Assembly (NCBI GenBank): GCA_021108335.1
Contig: JAIORC010000046.1
Coordinates: 1-46,179, forward strand
Reading direction: 5' to 3'
From: Phycisphaerae bacterium
GTDB lineage: Bacteria > Planctomycetota > Phycisphaerae > SM23-33
DNA length: 46,179 bases
The notes under the pieces were generated by a model. That model ran no database searches and was not told the DNA's origin. It was given only the letters and a program-made list of their open reading frames with translations. Below are positions 31,755-41,352 of this stretch, one piece after another. Position 1 is the first letter of the stretch, and each line of letters starts with the position of its first letter. Position numbers and translations under genes: made by a program.

Positions 31755-32764
31755 AGTAGCATCTCCACGCAGGCCTCTATGGCAGTCTGCTGGTACAAAA
31801 GCTGTTCTTCGGCGGGAGTCCTCTGGTTGTTGTTCTGTACTTCTATTGTCAACTGCGGCGTGCCGCACTTGATACTCAGCCAGTCGCCGGACATTTTCAG
31901 CCTTTCGTTTGGCTTGTCTAAATCAGGGAACCATCCTTTACCGGCCCGCTGATAATATTCTTTGTCTCCGGGATGAGGTTTCGCGCCCGCATTTTTCCAT
32001 GCTTCGATAACTTTTGCCTCAACTTTGCCGGCATATTCCAGCGATTCTTTGGGAACCCAATTCTCCTGGGGACGAATTACCAGGGTATCCATTTCCTCCC
32101 AGCCTTCCATGCCCTGATGCAGTTCAATCAACAAATCATAATGGAATTCATCTGAAAGCCTTTCCACCAGCTGCCACCACGTGCATCCTTTATAAAAATG
32201 CGGCTCGCCATACAGAGATTCCGACAACTGCTCCCAGACAATGCCGATCTCCTCAAGCCGCTCGGCGTCCTGATTGAAAACAGGATGATAGTGCCAGAAT
32301 ATGCCAACCGTCCCAACAGGAGGATTGTTCAGCAATCTTCCCTTCATAATATCGCCGAACTCTTCGTTGGAATATTTACTCCCGTCCCACCAGTCCACAG
32401 GCGACTTTTTCGCGCCAAATGGATTTGCAAGAGGGATAAATGTAAGGCGAACCTTTTCCAGAATTTCGTCTCGCGGCAGCGTTGTAGCCGAGCCGTCCAG
32501 CTTCGTGCCGGTGATTACTTCATTCAGAAAATTCATAGCCGCCGCAGTACCTGCCGGCTCGTGGGCGTGCGGCACCGCCACCATGAAATTCTTCTTCGGC
32601 TTGTCATTATTCGCGGTTACCGTAACGGCATACACGGAATCGCCCGAAAATTGTTTTTCTTCGTCGATCCTCACGATTTCCGGGAATTTCTTCTGCCATT
32701 CCAGTATTGCCTGATTAACGTCCTCTGGTTTTCCCAGCCATGTTTTTCCAGGTACTGTTTTCAT
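31751..32764 (-). CDS. M14 family zinc carboxypeptidase-like protein
   Basis: From the ATG at 32764 the protein has 337 residues. The M14 zinc motif HxxE is H66-A-H-E69 in VPHAHEPAG. The third ligand is probably H216 in LLIELHQG, and the catalytic Glu is E308 in LTIEVQ. The usual Asn-Arg substrate loop is not obvious. M14 peptidases trim C-terminal residues from peptides; some act on peptidoglycan stem peptides. No signal peptide is seen. It shares an ATGA overlap with the following GH32/43-like gene, so the two are translated together, an unusual pairing of a peptidase and a glycosidase. Confidence 0.78.
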   Translation of the reverse strand: MKTVPGKTWLGKPEDVNQAILEWQKKFPEIVRIDEEKQFSGDSVYAVTVTANNDKPKKNFMVAVPHAHEPAGTAAAMNFLNEVITGTKLDGSATTLPRDEILEKVRLTFIPLANPFGAKKSPVDWWDGSKYSNEEFGDIMKGRLLNNPPVGTVGIFWHYHPVFNQDAERLEEIGIVWEQLSESLYGEPHFYKGCTWWQLVERLSDEFHYDLLIELHQGMEGWEEMDTLVIRPQENWVPKESLEYAGKVEAKVIEAWKNAGAKPHPGDKEYYQRAGKGWFPDLDKPNERLKMSGDWLSIKCGTPQLTIEVQNNNQRTPAEEQLLYQQTAIEACVEMLL

Positions 32765-32811
32765 GTTTTTCTCCAATTACTATTTCGCTGAATTCAGTTT
32801 CGCGTTTGTGC

Positions 32812-35800
32812 TTACTTTTTCCCAGACACTTGTTCATGAGAAAGTATTCCCACTTTGCCGGTTTTGGTTCCGTAAACGATGTCTTTGCCCATAATTTCCA
32901 TCGTTGTGATCTTCCCGGGCACGTAACGTGAAGATAGAATTTTCCCCTTTGCGCCAAGGAGATGAATCCCTTCTTCCGTCGCCACCAGTATTTTCTTTTT
33001 ATGCGGCTTGATATCGACGACAACGTCTCCCAAATCCCTTTTCCACAAGACGCGTCCTTTCTGGTCGAATGCCCAGAGGACATAAGATTCAGAGGCGACA
33101 AGTATCTCTTTTTCGCCGTCATTGTTGATATCCATGCCCAGAACGGCGGTAACTTCGCCGCCGACATTTTTCTTCCAAACCAGCTTCCCTTTGCTATCAA
33201 TAAAATGCACGCAATTGTCGGAAACGCCCAGGGCGATTTTGCCGTTAATAATGTCCAGGCATCGGAGAATCGGGCCTTCTCGCCCTGTATAGTAGTTCCA
33301 TTTTTCCTTGCCGCGGGAATCAATCGCACGCAGATAGAAATAATTGTTTCCCTGGATAACCTCCTTGACGCCGTCGTTATCGATATCGGCAGCAGCCAGC
33401 AAGGTGGACTGATGCGCGTAGGATTCAAACACCCATTTCTTCTTGCCGGCGGGATCGAACGCGTACACAAACCAGGACCCGGTAGCCGCCAGAATGGACT
33501 TCTCTCTCTTTCCGTCCAGGTCGGCTGACACAATCTTTTTAACATGCCCCTGAGTTCCATATTGGCCATTTGCGCATTTATATTTCCACTTTAATTTGCC
33601 CTTGTCGTCGAACACGTAAACGTGCCTGTCGTCGGAACCAGCCAGTATTTCAAGGCTGCCGTCTCCATCAATATCGTCCGCGCAAATATCATTGATGCTG
33701 CCGCCCGTCTTGATCCGCCAAACGGGCTTGAGATTCTTGTCTAACAGATAGATGCTGCCGGTTTCCGAGCCTGCCGTTACTTGTTCGCCTATTGGGCAAA
33801 TAGCGGTAACGGCGCCGTCAATATTTCCGCCGCGGAGTTTTTTAAAGTTTTTGTTTTTCTTCGCTCGCTGCCGGCCAACTTCTTTCCCACGTGCTTCGGC
33901 GAGCAATATGTTTTTCAGGGGCGGGGATTTCGGGAACTGGATTTCGTGTGTTCCCTTGGGCAGATTAAATATCTCTTTTTTGCCATTTATACAAATCTCT
34001 ATCCTGGCTGCCTTTTCCAGATTCACGCAGCCGCGACCTGAAACGATATCCATTTCAATTGACGCCGGCGTCGAAGACTCGAATGTAGCCGTTCCCCAGC
34101 GGAGGCGTTTCGCCCCAGCCAAGGCAAAGTATTCGGGCGACAGGTGATACATGGCCGCGTCCGTGCTTATATCTTTATTACGCAAGCCATCAATTCCGAT
34201 ATATGCATTGTCTTCCTCGACGCGGACGCAGGTGGGGCTTATTTCGGTTATGTTATAGTTCTTTTTCTCGCCTTTGCCGGCAGCGTAAAAGAGATTTATG
34301 AAACAACGGTTCTGCCCTTTTTGGAGTTTCCCCTTGATCCGCTGCTCCCAGATACTCACGGTGTTTCCGGCATGGGGGTATCCCTGCCAGAAAGGGGTCT
34401 TCCCAATGAGACTTAGGTTTTCTTCACGCAGATGACTTGAAATGCCTCCCGCGTTTTTCACATAAAACCGCATCCCTTTTTGTTCGGAAATTACGGTGTT
34501 TTCTTTCAATGTTACATCACCGAGCATTCGCCAGAGACATTTGAAATCATAGTCAGCCGCGGCGTTTGCCTGGATATTGTCGATTACCACGAAATACTTC
34601 GATTTTTTCCAGAAGATATTCCTGGACCAGTCAACCCCGTTATAGCCGGCAGCCGAAGTCGAACTGAACCCCATGGAATCGAAATCCGCCGATTTTTCCA
34701 AAGTGCATAATTTTGGCAAATGCGAAATTTCGCCGTCCCTGATAGCAATCAGCGTGTTGTGATACTTCTCCGCGATGTGTTGCGTGTAGCCGTAATCAAC
34801 CAGCCATATCCGGTTTCGGCTCGTATATCTGAGAATCGAATTGCCGTCCCGGTGAAAGTGCTGGCCGCAGGATGTACCCTGCAAAAGCATGTAGTCTTCC
34901 CTGGGATTAAAACTGTTTCTAAACGTTATTTTATCAAAACACTTTTTTAGCGGAGGCTTCTGGCTTTGCCCTTTCATTTCGGCGGCATAAAACATTGCAT
35001 CCAGCGGAATCACCTTCAGCCCCAGCATATGCGACGGCAATATCGGCTTGAGATTGCATTGATAGCCGCCATCATCCCACGGTGTGAAAAATATGGAGAA
35101 AATATCTTTGCTTGACGAGTCATTCAATTTGTACTTGGTTTTATATATTTCCGACGACCCCAGTATTTTCTTTATCATCCAGGTGTATCGGCCGTCTTTA
35201 TAATACCAGGCAGCCTTGGCTAAATTCGGAATATAAGCATTGGTGTTTACATAAACACTATAATCGCTGCCGTCACCGAACGTTACCATCTTCGCGAGAT
35301 TGTCATGAATCGCTATTATCCAGTCCGCCATCTTCCTTACGTTACCATTTTCAAAACATCTGAAATCGCTTTTTGCAAGGGAGTAGTTCAGGAACTGCCT
35401 TAACATGATATGAGCATAATGGCCGCTGTTATCCCACGAAACCGAGGAATTCGCCTGGGGTTGAAAACACGTGTCCGCTGTTTTGCTCCACTTCGCGGCG
35501 GCTTTCAAATTATAATATTTCTGAAAATACTTTCCGCCGTAAAAAAGGGTCAGCGCGTTAAACGTCTGGTGATTCCACCTGATTTCGTTTGCCGGCATGG
35601 TTTTCAGATAACCCATCGCGGAAACCTTTTTCACCAAAGTTAGAATCTTACTGGTTATCTCAAGCCTTTCGCTGTTACTGAATACCGGTGACTCTTCAAC
35701 CAGATCCCATACCATTATCAGGTTCCAGGCCCAATATTCCGCCATTCCGACCGACGTATAACTTTTGGCTGCCCTTTCAAAGAATTCTGCGAAGCATTCC

Positions 35801-36627
35801 TTGAAAATGCGGCTCCATCGGATGTCGCCGGTTTGGTGGTAAAAAATCCCGGCCGCCAAAACCGGCGCAAAAGCATGCTGTTGGTTTCCTTCCGTTATCC
35901 GGTATTCAATCTCCTTCTTGATTTCTTTTTTCAGTTGCGCTGACGGGGTCAGCGGAACGTTATATTCGGACTCCGTTTTGATTATTCGATCCAGGACAAT
36001 GTTGTTATCGTCAGCCGTTAACTTCGCCACAAATTTTTTAACCGCACGAGTAACACCCTCAAGGCTGCTGCCGCCCAACAAGACATAATTTCTCCCATCG
36101 CCGCGGGGGTTATGGACTGTTCGGACCACATAGCCGTTTTTGCCCGGATAACCATCATCGACAAAACAGTAATGGTTAAGATAGAGACTTAAAACAAAAC
36201 GATTGTTGGTCATTTTCCCCAAGAGAATAGGGTTACGCCCCTTAAGCTCTTCCGGGCTGACCTGCGACTCTTTTTTGATTTCTACCCGCGCACCGGACAG
36301 CTTTTCTACTTTGCTTTTTATTATCCCAGCCAGCTCGGCATATTCTTTTTCCGCCGGAATAATAATTACAGTTCTACTTTTTCCATGCCTGACCAACTCG
36401 GTTTGCAGACACATGTTTTTCAGTTTGTCGCACTTCATGGTTTTCGGCCTTCTTAAATAATTAGCACATTCCTGTTTCTGTTTGAGTTTGACGTCTTCAA
36501 TCTCATCACGTTGTAATGCCAAAGCCCCGCCACCCTTCTCTGACTCGTTATTTCTGCAGCCGCTAATGCACATTCCACAAAGCGCTGCAACTACCAATAC
36601 CGTTATAATGCCTGGAGCTTGTATCAT
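32812..36627 (-). CDS. Lipoprotein: heparinase II/III-like lyase fused to PQQ/FG-GAP-like beta-propeller
   Basis: The 1271-residue protein has a lipoprotein signal peptide with the acylated Cys at residue 24 (ISGC). A domain at about 65-200 resembles the N-terminal domain of alpha-glucuronidases and related proteins. About 235-540 looks like the alpha toroid of alginate and heparin lyases, with RWNHQTF. Next comes the heparinase II/III signature HFHRDGNSILRY, then RNRIWLVDYGY, followed by a beta-sandwich region to about 930. The last 320 residues are a propeller with repeated blades such as DIDGDGSLEILAGSDDRHVY, ADIDNDGVKEVIQGN and MDINNDGEKEILVAS. Such enzymes cleave uronate-containing polysaccharides by beta-elimination. 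The propeller may bind glycan or mediate surface contacts. The lyase-propeller fusion is unusual. It lies mid-operon. Confidence 0.82.
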   Translation of the reverse strand: MIQAPGIITVLVVAALCGMCISGCRNNESEKGGGALALQRDEIEDVKLKQKQECANYLRRPKTMKCDKLKNMCLQTELVRHGKSRTVIIIPAEKEYAELAGIIKSKVEKLSGARVEIKKESQVSPEELKGRNPILLGKMTNNRFVLSLYLNHYCFVDDGYPGKNGYVVRTVHNPRGDGRNYVLLGGSSLEGVTRAVKKFVAKLTADDNNIVLDRIIKTESEYNVPLTPSAQLKKEIKKEIEYRITEGNQQHAFAPVLAAGIFYHQTGDIRWSRIFKECFAEFFERAAKSYTSVGMAEYWAWNLIMVWDLVEESPVFSNSERLEITSKILTLVKKVSAMGYLKTMPANEIRWNHQTFNALTLFYGGKYFQKYYNLKAAAKWSKTADTCFQPQANSSVSWDNSGHYAHIMLRQFLNYSLAKSDFRCFENGNVRKMADWIIAIHDNLAKMVTFGDGSDYSVYVNTNAYIPNLAKAAWYYKDGRYTWMIKKILGSSEIYKTKYKLNDSSSKDIFSIFFTPWDDGGYQCNLKPILPSHMLGLKVIPLDAMFYAAEMKGQSQKPPLKKCFDKITFRNSFNPREDYMLLQGTSCGQHFHRDGNSILRYTSRNRIWLVDYGYTQHIAEKYHNTLIAIRDGEISHLPKLCTLEKSADFDSMGFSSTSAAGYNGVDWSRNIFWKKSKYFVVIDNIQANAAADYDFKCLWRMLGDVTLKENTVISEQKGMRFYVKNAGGISSHLREENLSLIGKTPFWQGYPHAGNTVSIWEQRIKGKLQKGQNRCFINLFYAAGKGEKKNYNITEISPTCVRVEEDNAYIGIDGLRNKDISTDAAMYHLSPEYFALAGAKRLRWGTATFESSTPASIEMDIVSGRGCVNLEKAARIEICINGKKEIFNLPKGTHEIQFPKSPPLKNILLAEARGKEVGRQRAKKNKNFKKLRGGNIDGAVTAICPIGEQVTAGSETGSIYLLDKNLKPVWRIKTGGSINDICADDIDGDGSLEILAGSDDRHVYVFDDKGKLKWKYKCANGQYGTQGHVKKIVSADLDGKREKSILAATGSWFVYAFDPAGKKKWVFESYAHQSTLLAAADIDNDGVKEVIQGNNYFYLRAIDSRGKEKWNYYTGREGPILRCLDIINGKIALGVSDNCVHFIDSKGKLVWKKNVGGEVTAVLGMDINNDGEKEILVASESYVLWAFDQKGRVLWKRDLGDVVVDIKPHKKKILVATEEGIHLLGAKGKILSSRYVPGKITTMEIMGKDIVYGTKTGKVGILSHEQVSGKK

Positions 36628-36724
36628 GGAGTATATCCTGTCCTTTTTGTGAATAGCCCATTTTTCCAGGCCACCAAATTAATAGTCTTTGCCGTCTCAT
36701 CCGGGTTTCCAGGCTTCGCCTCGG

Positions 36725-37795
36725 CTACAGCCATTTGTTCATGAATTCGAGTCCCTGCTCGACCAATATTTCATGGCCTCCGTTGTGGTCGCAGTATTCG
36801 GCGCGATCCGCCATTCCTAATTTATCGTAATACTGTTTTGCCCTGTCGAATTCCTTGTGTTGCTGCGGCCACCATCCTATGCTGTCCGCCCGGCCTTGTT
36901 GAATTTGTACGGGGCGGGGGCACATCAGGGCCAGCAGTTGCGCATCGCCGAAACCTCCCTGGAGCCATCCCGGTATCCAGATATGCTCCTCGTCGACATC
37001 CACGAAACACGAGTACATCGGGCTTGATACCGCCATTTTGTTGTACCGGTCGTTGAAGAACGCGCAGACAATAGACGCCTTTATTCGAGGTTCGAGCGGC
37101 GTTGTGAATAGTGTATAAAGCCCGCCCAGCGAAATGCCCCACATGCCGACCCGCGTTTCATCGATTTCCGGGAGAGGCAGGACATAATCAAGCAGCCGGC
37201 GAATTTTCCCGACCTCCAGCCCAGCCAGCGTCTTGCCCAGAAGCAGGCACAGCCGTTGCAGTCTTGCTCGCGGATGCGCGTCGGAAATATTGGCCGGCGC
37301 CAATACCGCATAGCCCGCCTTCAGGAGTTCCATCGCGTAGGAATGGTAATAACCGGCTGGATCGGCGAAACCAAAAACCGTCTCCGGCCCCGAAGTAACA
37401 CCGTGTTGGGCGATGACGAGAGGCAGGGGGCCAGTTTGTTTTTTCGGCAATGCCAGAACGGCACGGCCTTGAAGTCCGTCGGCAAGATCAATACAGAGCT
37501 GTCGGGCAATGAAATTTTCATCCTCGAAATAAGGCTCCAGGGTGGCGTTGAAATCGGCATCGAAGCTGAATTCTCCGACCGTCTCACTCCACGACTGCCT
37601 GTACGGCTGGCAGCTCTCGCTGTAAGATTCGGCGGAACCGAAATCAAGCTTCCAGGCTCCATTGTGATCCAGCGCCTCGCCGCATTGCCCAACAAGCCAG
37701 GACTCCATCTCCCGCCGCATTAACGATTGCCTGTCATTCCGCTTTCGGAGAAGAACACCGTCTTGCTCCGTCAAAGCGTTTCTTTGATTTTGCAT
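36725..37795 (-). CDS. Alpha/beta hydrolase, acetyl-xylan-esterase/dienelactone-hydrolase-like
   Basis: The 356-residue protein has an alpha/beta hydrolase core. The nucleophile elbow is G220-I-S222-L-G-G, the acid is probably D304 in GRADSIGWW, and the base is H341 in NGGHE. The oxyanion region is VIAQHGVTSGPE. The length and the GWLQGGFGD and MCPRPVQIQQG stretches resemble carbohydrate esterases of the CE7/CE15-like or Abhydrolase_7 groups. It has no signal peptide. In this operon it would plausibly remove acyl groups from the sugar products of the lyase. AAGGAT precedes the start. Confidence 0.78.
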   Translation of the reverse strand: MQNQRNALTEQDGVLLRKRNDRQSLMRREMESWLVGQCGEALDHNGAWKLDFGSAESYSESCQPYRQSWSETVGEFSFDADFNATLEPYFEDENFIARQLCIDLADGLQGRAVLALPKKQTGPLPLVIAQHGVTSGPETVFGFADPAGYYHSYAMELLKAGYAVLAPANISDAHPRARLQRLCLLLGKTLAGLEVGKIRRLLDYVLPLPEIDETRVGMWGISLGGLYTLFTTPLEPRIKASIVCAFFNDRYNKMAVSSPMYSCFVDVDEEHIWIPGWLQGGFGDAQLLALMCPRPVQIQQGRADSIGWWPQQHKEFDRAKQYYDKLGMADRAEYCDHNGGHEILVEQGLEFMNKWL

Positions 37796-37822
37796 AATTT
37801 ATCCTTTCGCGTAGCCGGCTTT

Positions 37823-38887
37823 CTAAGCATAGCCGCCAAGTCGCTGCTGTTTCATTACTTCCAGATAGTATTTACACCTCTCCAGGTCCATTGGCGGAAT
37901 GCCGCTTTCCGTTCGTGGGAAAAATCGCCCGCCAACGCGCCCGATGGAGATTACTTCGGTAACATGCTCCTGGATTTCCTTCTTGCTCATGGTGTTGATT
38001 TTCGTACTCATTCCGCCGTTCAGCGTAATTTTGTCGCCCCACCGGCTTTTGAACATGGCCAGGTCGTTATGGTCGGACGGGCCTACAGGATTCAGAATGT
38101 CCACGCCCGCTTCGACTATTCCGTCCATCAGGTCTTCAATATGGCCGTGGCTATGAAGGTGCAAATACGCGCCGTGTTCGTGGCACAGATCGGCCAACTC
38201 CTTCAGCCAGGGGAAAACGTACTTGCGGAACATCGCCGGCGAAAACAGCAAGGCACTGCCCGAACCAAGATCCGAGCATGTAAAAATGCAGTCGACGCCC
38301 AACGCAAGCAGCCGCCTGGCTGAGTCTATCGAAAATCGACGCGTCATCTCAAACAGCCGGTGTGCAGCCTCTGGTTCAATGGCCATCCACATCAGGATAT
38401 TTTCAAAACTCGTCAGATAATAGTAGATCGCCGCCCAGGTACCCATAATGCCGCCCTGAACGAAATATCCCGCGTCATGAAATGCATTGATGCCCTTTTT
38501 GCAATATTTTTCGTCGAGGCGGCCGGGCTTATTGGCGTCGGGCATCTCGAATTTCATGGCGTCTTCAGGCGAATTGATGGGAAACTCGGTTGCCTCCCGG
38601 CAAAACGTAGGCCGATAACTTTCATGCCAGACGGCGCCGGTTTCGTAACGATAGCAATGGTGATCGTCGTCCTTGCTTATGGTTTCACTGCTGATGCCGA
38701 TGCCGACATTGCAGGTGCAATTGTCGAAAAAATTCGTCTGGGCCAGCCCGTCCGCAATCCAGTCGCCGGTTGGTTGGGGCATGAGATCGCGAAAAACCGT
38801 AACGTCCATCGGAGACTCAAGGTACAGGGGGATAACGTCCGGCTTCTCGCCGTTTATGACAGCGATGATTTGTTCTCTATGCGTCAT
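37823..38887 (-). CDS. Uroporphyrinogen decarboxylase (URO-D) family protein
   Basis: The 354-residue protein is a URO-D/methyltransferase-fold barrel: MTHREQIIAVINGEKPDVIP at the N-terminus, the central HLHSHGHIEDLMDGIVEAGV, and ILNPVGPSDH near the C-terminus. Heme-pathway UroD residues around the substrate (the N-terminal RxPxWxMRQAGR) are missing, so this is not HemE. URO-D family members in catabolic clusters are often corrinoid-dependent methyltransferases or of unknown function. A role in demethylating a methyl-ester or methyl-ether sugar product is only a possibility. GGAGG lies just before the ATG. The gene is 17 nt after the Gfo/Idh/MocA gene. Confidence 0.85.
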   Translation of the reverse strand: MTHREQIIAVINGEKPDVIPLYLESPMDVTVFRDLMPQPTGDWIADGLAQTNFFDNCTCNVGIGISSETISKDDDHHCYRYETGAVWHESYRPTFCREATEFPINSPEDAMKFEMPDANKPGRLDEKYCKKGINAFHDAGYFVQGGIMGTWAAIYYYLTSFENILMWMAIEPEAAHRLFEMTRRFSIDSARRLLALGVDCIFTCSDLGSGSALLFSPAMFRKYVFPWLKELADLCHEHGAYLHLHSHGHIEDLMDGIVEAGVDILNPVGPSDHNDLAMFKSRWGDKITLNGGMSTKINTMSKKEIQEHVTEVISIGRVGGRFFPRTESGIPPMDLERCKYYLEVMKQQRLGGYA

Positions 38888-38904
38888 GGTAGTTTGTCCT
38901 CCGG

Positions 38905-40065
38905 CTATTGTTTGAATTCGACGGGTTGTCCCGTCTCCAGGGATTCAAGTAGCGCATTGGCGAGATTCGTAGCCGTCGTGCCGGCTTTGCCGTTGGCGTT
39001 GTCCGGGTCGGTTCCTTCCCGCAGGCAACGGGCAAAATGCTCAACCGAACCAATCCATCCCTTGTCAGGATTGACGTTAGCCAGATCGAGGTGCTCTGGG
39101 CCGAATTTCGTAATGTCAAACGGGGCGGGCGTCGGCCTTTGAATCTGCTCGAAGTCCATCCCGTATTTTTCCTTGTAGTGATTGCGGGCTTCCCACATCC
39201 ATTGGACCTTGTACGCCTCGTAAAAATCAAATCCCCACTTGAGAACCTCTTTGGCCCGTTCGTTGCGATGCGGAGCATATACGCGGTCGAATTCTCCGGG
39301 GAATCCGCGGACACGCATGTCGGCAAGCTCGCTGACGGTTATCGCCGTCCAATTCGCGAAAACTTCCATGTATTCCTTCCAGAGGCAAAATGATCCCATC
39401 GAGCCGCACATGAAAGACACCTGCGAGCCGTCCGGATAATCCAGGATGCAACAGTTGTTCAGTAGCTTATCGCCGGTCATGAAAACACGCGTGGGAACAT
39501 CTTCCAGCAGCCAACAGACGAGGTCCAGAATATGACAACCTTCATAAAGTATTCTGGGTTGAGTTTCATAAAAACCACCCTTCTCCTGCTTACCCGGATT
39601 TGGATACATTAAACGATAATTGATAAACCAAGGCCGCTTCACGCCTTGCATCAATCGCTTGGTTTCCACATAGGACGGGGCGAAACGGCGGTTGAATCCG
39701 ATGGCAAGTTTGCCGGGGTTGCGTTTTTCCGCATTGAGTACCGCTTGGGTTTCCTCTTCCGTCTCAGCCATCGGCTTTTCGCAAAGCACCCACTTGCCGG
39801 CGTCGAGCGATTCAATAATGAATCTGGCGTGCAAGTCCTGCTTTGTGCCGATTATCACCATCTCGATTTCGGGATCGTCCAGAATCGTCCTGTAATCCGT
39901 GGTCGTGTAGCCAACTTGCATAGTCGAGGAATGCTTTTTCAGCAGTTCCTCATCCAGGTCCGCGATGGCCCTGATGTCCATGTTTTCACTGTCGCGAACG
40001 GTCTGCAAATGCATGCCGCTGATGAAAGCGCCCGCACCGATAAAGCCCACCTGAACTTTTCGCAT
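38905..40065 (-). CDS. Gfo/Idh/MocA family oxidoreductase
   Basis: The 386-residue protein begins with a Rossmann motif GFIGAGAFISG. The family signature CEKPMAET follows, with the catalytic Lys97. The C-terminal beta-sheet domain is typical (GFYETQPRILYEGCHILDLV has the conserved H in the GxHxxDxxxW-like motif). Members oxidise or epimerise sugars and inositols with NAD(P). The substrate is unknown here. It is the first gene of the nine-gene minus-strand operon, with AAGGAT before the start. A GGCGAAA-CAT-TTTCGCC hairpin lies upstream. Confidence 0.92.
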   Translation of the reverse strand: MRKVQVGFIGAGAFISGMHLQTVRDSENMDIRAIADLDEELLKKHSSTMQVGYTTTDYRTILDDPEIEMVIIGTKQDLHARFIIESLDAGKWVLCEKPMAETEEETQAVLNAEKRNPGKLAIGFNRRFAPSYVETKRLMQGVKRPWFINYRLMYPNPGKQEKGGFYETQPRILYEGCHILDLVCWLLEDVPTRVFMTGDKLLNNCCILDYPDGSQVSFMCGSMGSFCLWKEYMEVFANWTAITVSELADMRVRGFPGEFDRVYAPHRNERAKEVLKWGFDFYEAYKVQWMWEARNHYKEKYGMDFEQIQRPTPAPFDITKFGPEHLDLANVNPDKGWIGSVEHFARCLREGTDPDNANGKAGTTATNLANALLESLETGQPVEFKQ

Positions 40066-40116
40066 CGTTCTATCCTTTTTCGTCCTGGTTGCCCAGTCCC
40101 TGAATATTAAGCGCCC

Positions 40117-40133
40117 GGCGAAACATTTTCGCC
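40117..40133. other. Hairpin between the ammonia-lyase gene and the operon
   Basis: GGCGAAA-CAT-TTTCGCC is a perfect 7-bp stem in the 116-bp spacer between 40065 and 40182. It lacks a clean T run on either strand, so it could be a weak terminator for the ammonia-lyase transcript or an operon leader element. Confidence 0.35.
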
Positions 40134-40181
40134 CATCACGCCTTTTTTGTTCTGTATACTCGCCTTTGTTATCTCTGTGGC

Positions 40182-41144
40182 TTATATCTCGCTTTTAAGA
40201 AGTGTGGCATCGACGTTTCCGCCGCTGACAACTATTGCGACTTGCTTGCCGGCTATCTCGTCCTGCCTGGTCATTGCCCCGGCAAGGGTTACAGCCCCTG
40301 CCGGTTCGGGGATTATCTTGGCTCGCTTGATCAGCATATTCATCGCCCGGCGAATGTCCGGTTCGTCGACCAGCCAGATGTCGTCGATGTATTGTCGGAT
40401 GACGGTAAAGGGTAGTTCGCCGGGCCGGCGTACCGCTACGCCGTCGGCGATGGTTTGCCCCTCCGGTACTGAAGTAACCCGGCCCTGCCGCATAGACTCA
40501 GCCATGGACGGAAATGCTGTCGTCTGAACGCCGATGACTTTGACGTCAGGCCGGGATTCCTTGAGTGCCACGAGCAGGCCGCTTACCAAGCCCCCGCCTC
40601 CGATCGGTGCCAGTACCACATCGACGGCTGGGGTGTCCTCCAGTATTTCCAGCCCGATGGTTCCCTGCCCAGCCATGATGTCCGCATCGTCAAAGCTGTG
40701 CACATACGTCCACTGTTCCTGTTCGGCGAGCGTGTGTGCGTGCTCGCAGGCCTGGTGATAGTCGCTTCCGTGCACGAGAATATCGGCACCGTAATTTACG
40801 ATTGCCTCTCGCTTGGTTTGCGGCGAGCATTCGGGAACGACCACCCTGGCTGGGATTTTCGACAGTGCCGCCGCCATGGCCAGTCCCTGCCCGTGATTTC
40901 CCGTCGAAGCCGTGATGACGCCGTTGCGGCAGCAGCCCCGGAGATGCCGGATTTTGTTCAAATTGCCGCGGGCTTTGAAGGCGTGGGTTAGTTGGAAGTT
41001 TTCCAGTTTCAGGCTGAGCGTACAGCCGAGAACCTCGGAAATCTCGCGGGCCTCGACAAGCGGCGTCCGAATGACCTTCCCGCGGATATATTCAGCAGCC
41101 TGCCGCACATCCTGGAGCGTAAGCATGCTCATCTCAGGGTTCAT
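40182..41144 (-). CDS. Threonine/serine ammonia-lyase (PLP fold type II)
   Basis: Taking the ATG at 41144 gives 320 residues. The PLP Lys is K57 in THAFKARGN, preceded by LKLENFQ as in threonine dehydratases and serine racemases. The phosphate loop is PIGGGGLVSG, and the SGGN motif near the C-terminus is typical of the serine/threonine branch. ASTGNHGQGLAMAAALSK is the substrate-binding loop. There is no C-terminal ACT domain, so it is the catabolic (TdcB-like) form and not the feedback-regulated IlvA. It deaminates threonine or serine to 2-oxo acids; racemase activity is also possible. It lies between the operon and the LacI-type regulator. Confidence 0.87.
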   Translation of the reverse strand: MNPEMSMLTLQDVRQAAEYIRGKVIRTPLVEAREISEVLGCTLSLKLENFQLTHAFKARGNLNKIRHLRGCCRNGVITASTGNHGQGLAMAAALSKIPARVVVPECSPQTKREAIVNYGADILVHGSDYHQACEHAHTLAEQEQWTYVHSFDDADIMAGQGTIGLEILEDTPAVDVVLAPIGGGGLVSGLLVALKESRPDVKVIGVQTTAFPSMAESMRQGRVTSVPEGQTIADGVAVRRPGELPFTVIRQYIDDIWLVDEPDIRRAMNMLIKRAKIIPEPAGAVTLAGAMTRQDEIAGKQVAIVVSGGNVDATLLKSEI

Positions 41145-41352
41145 AATATCACACCCGCCCTCACCGGGCAGTGCCTGCGGGCGATCCAAAAAATAATACC
41201 GCCATCCCGGCCTGCTTTAACCTTGCCCGGCCATAACGGCTATATTTTTTTCAAAACGCCCGAAAAAACATAATATCTGTTATCGCAATAGGTTACGTCA
41301 GCTACTTCGCCGCCGGCTATCACGGTTTTGACCAAATTCACCAAAGTTTTTC

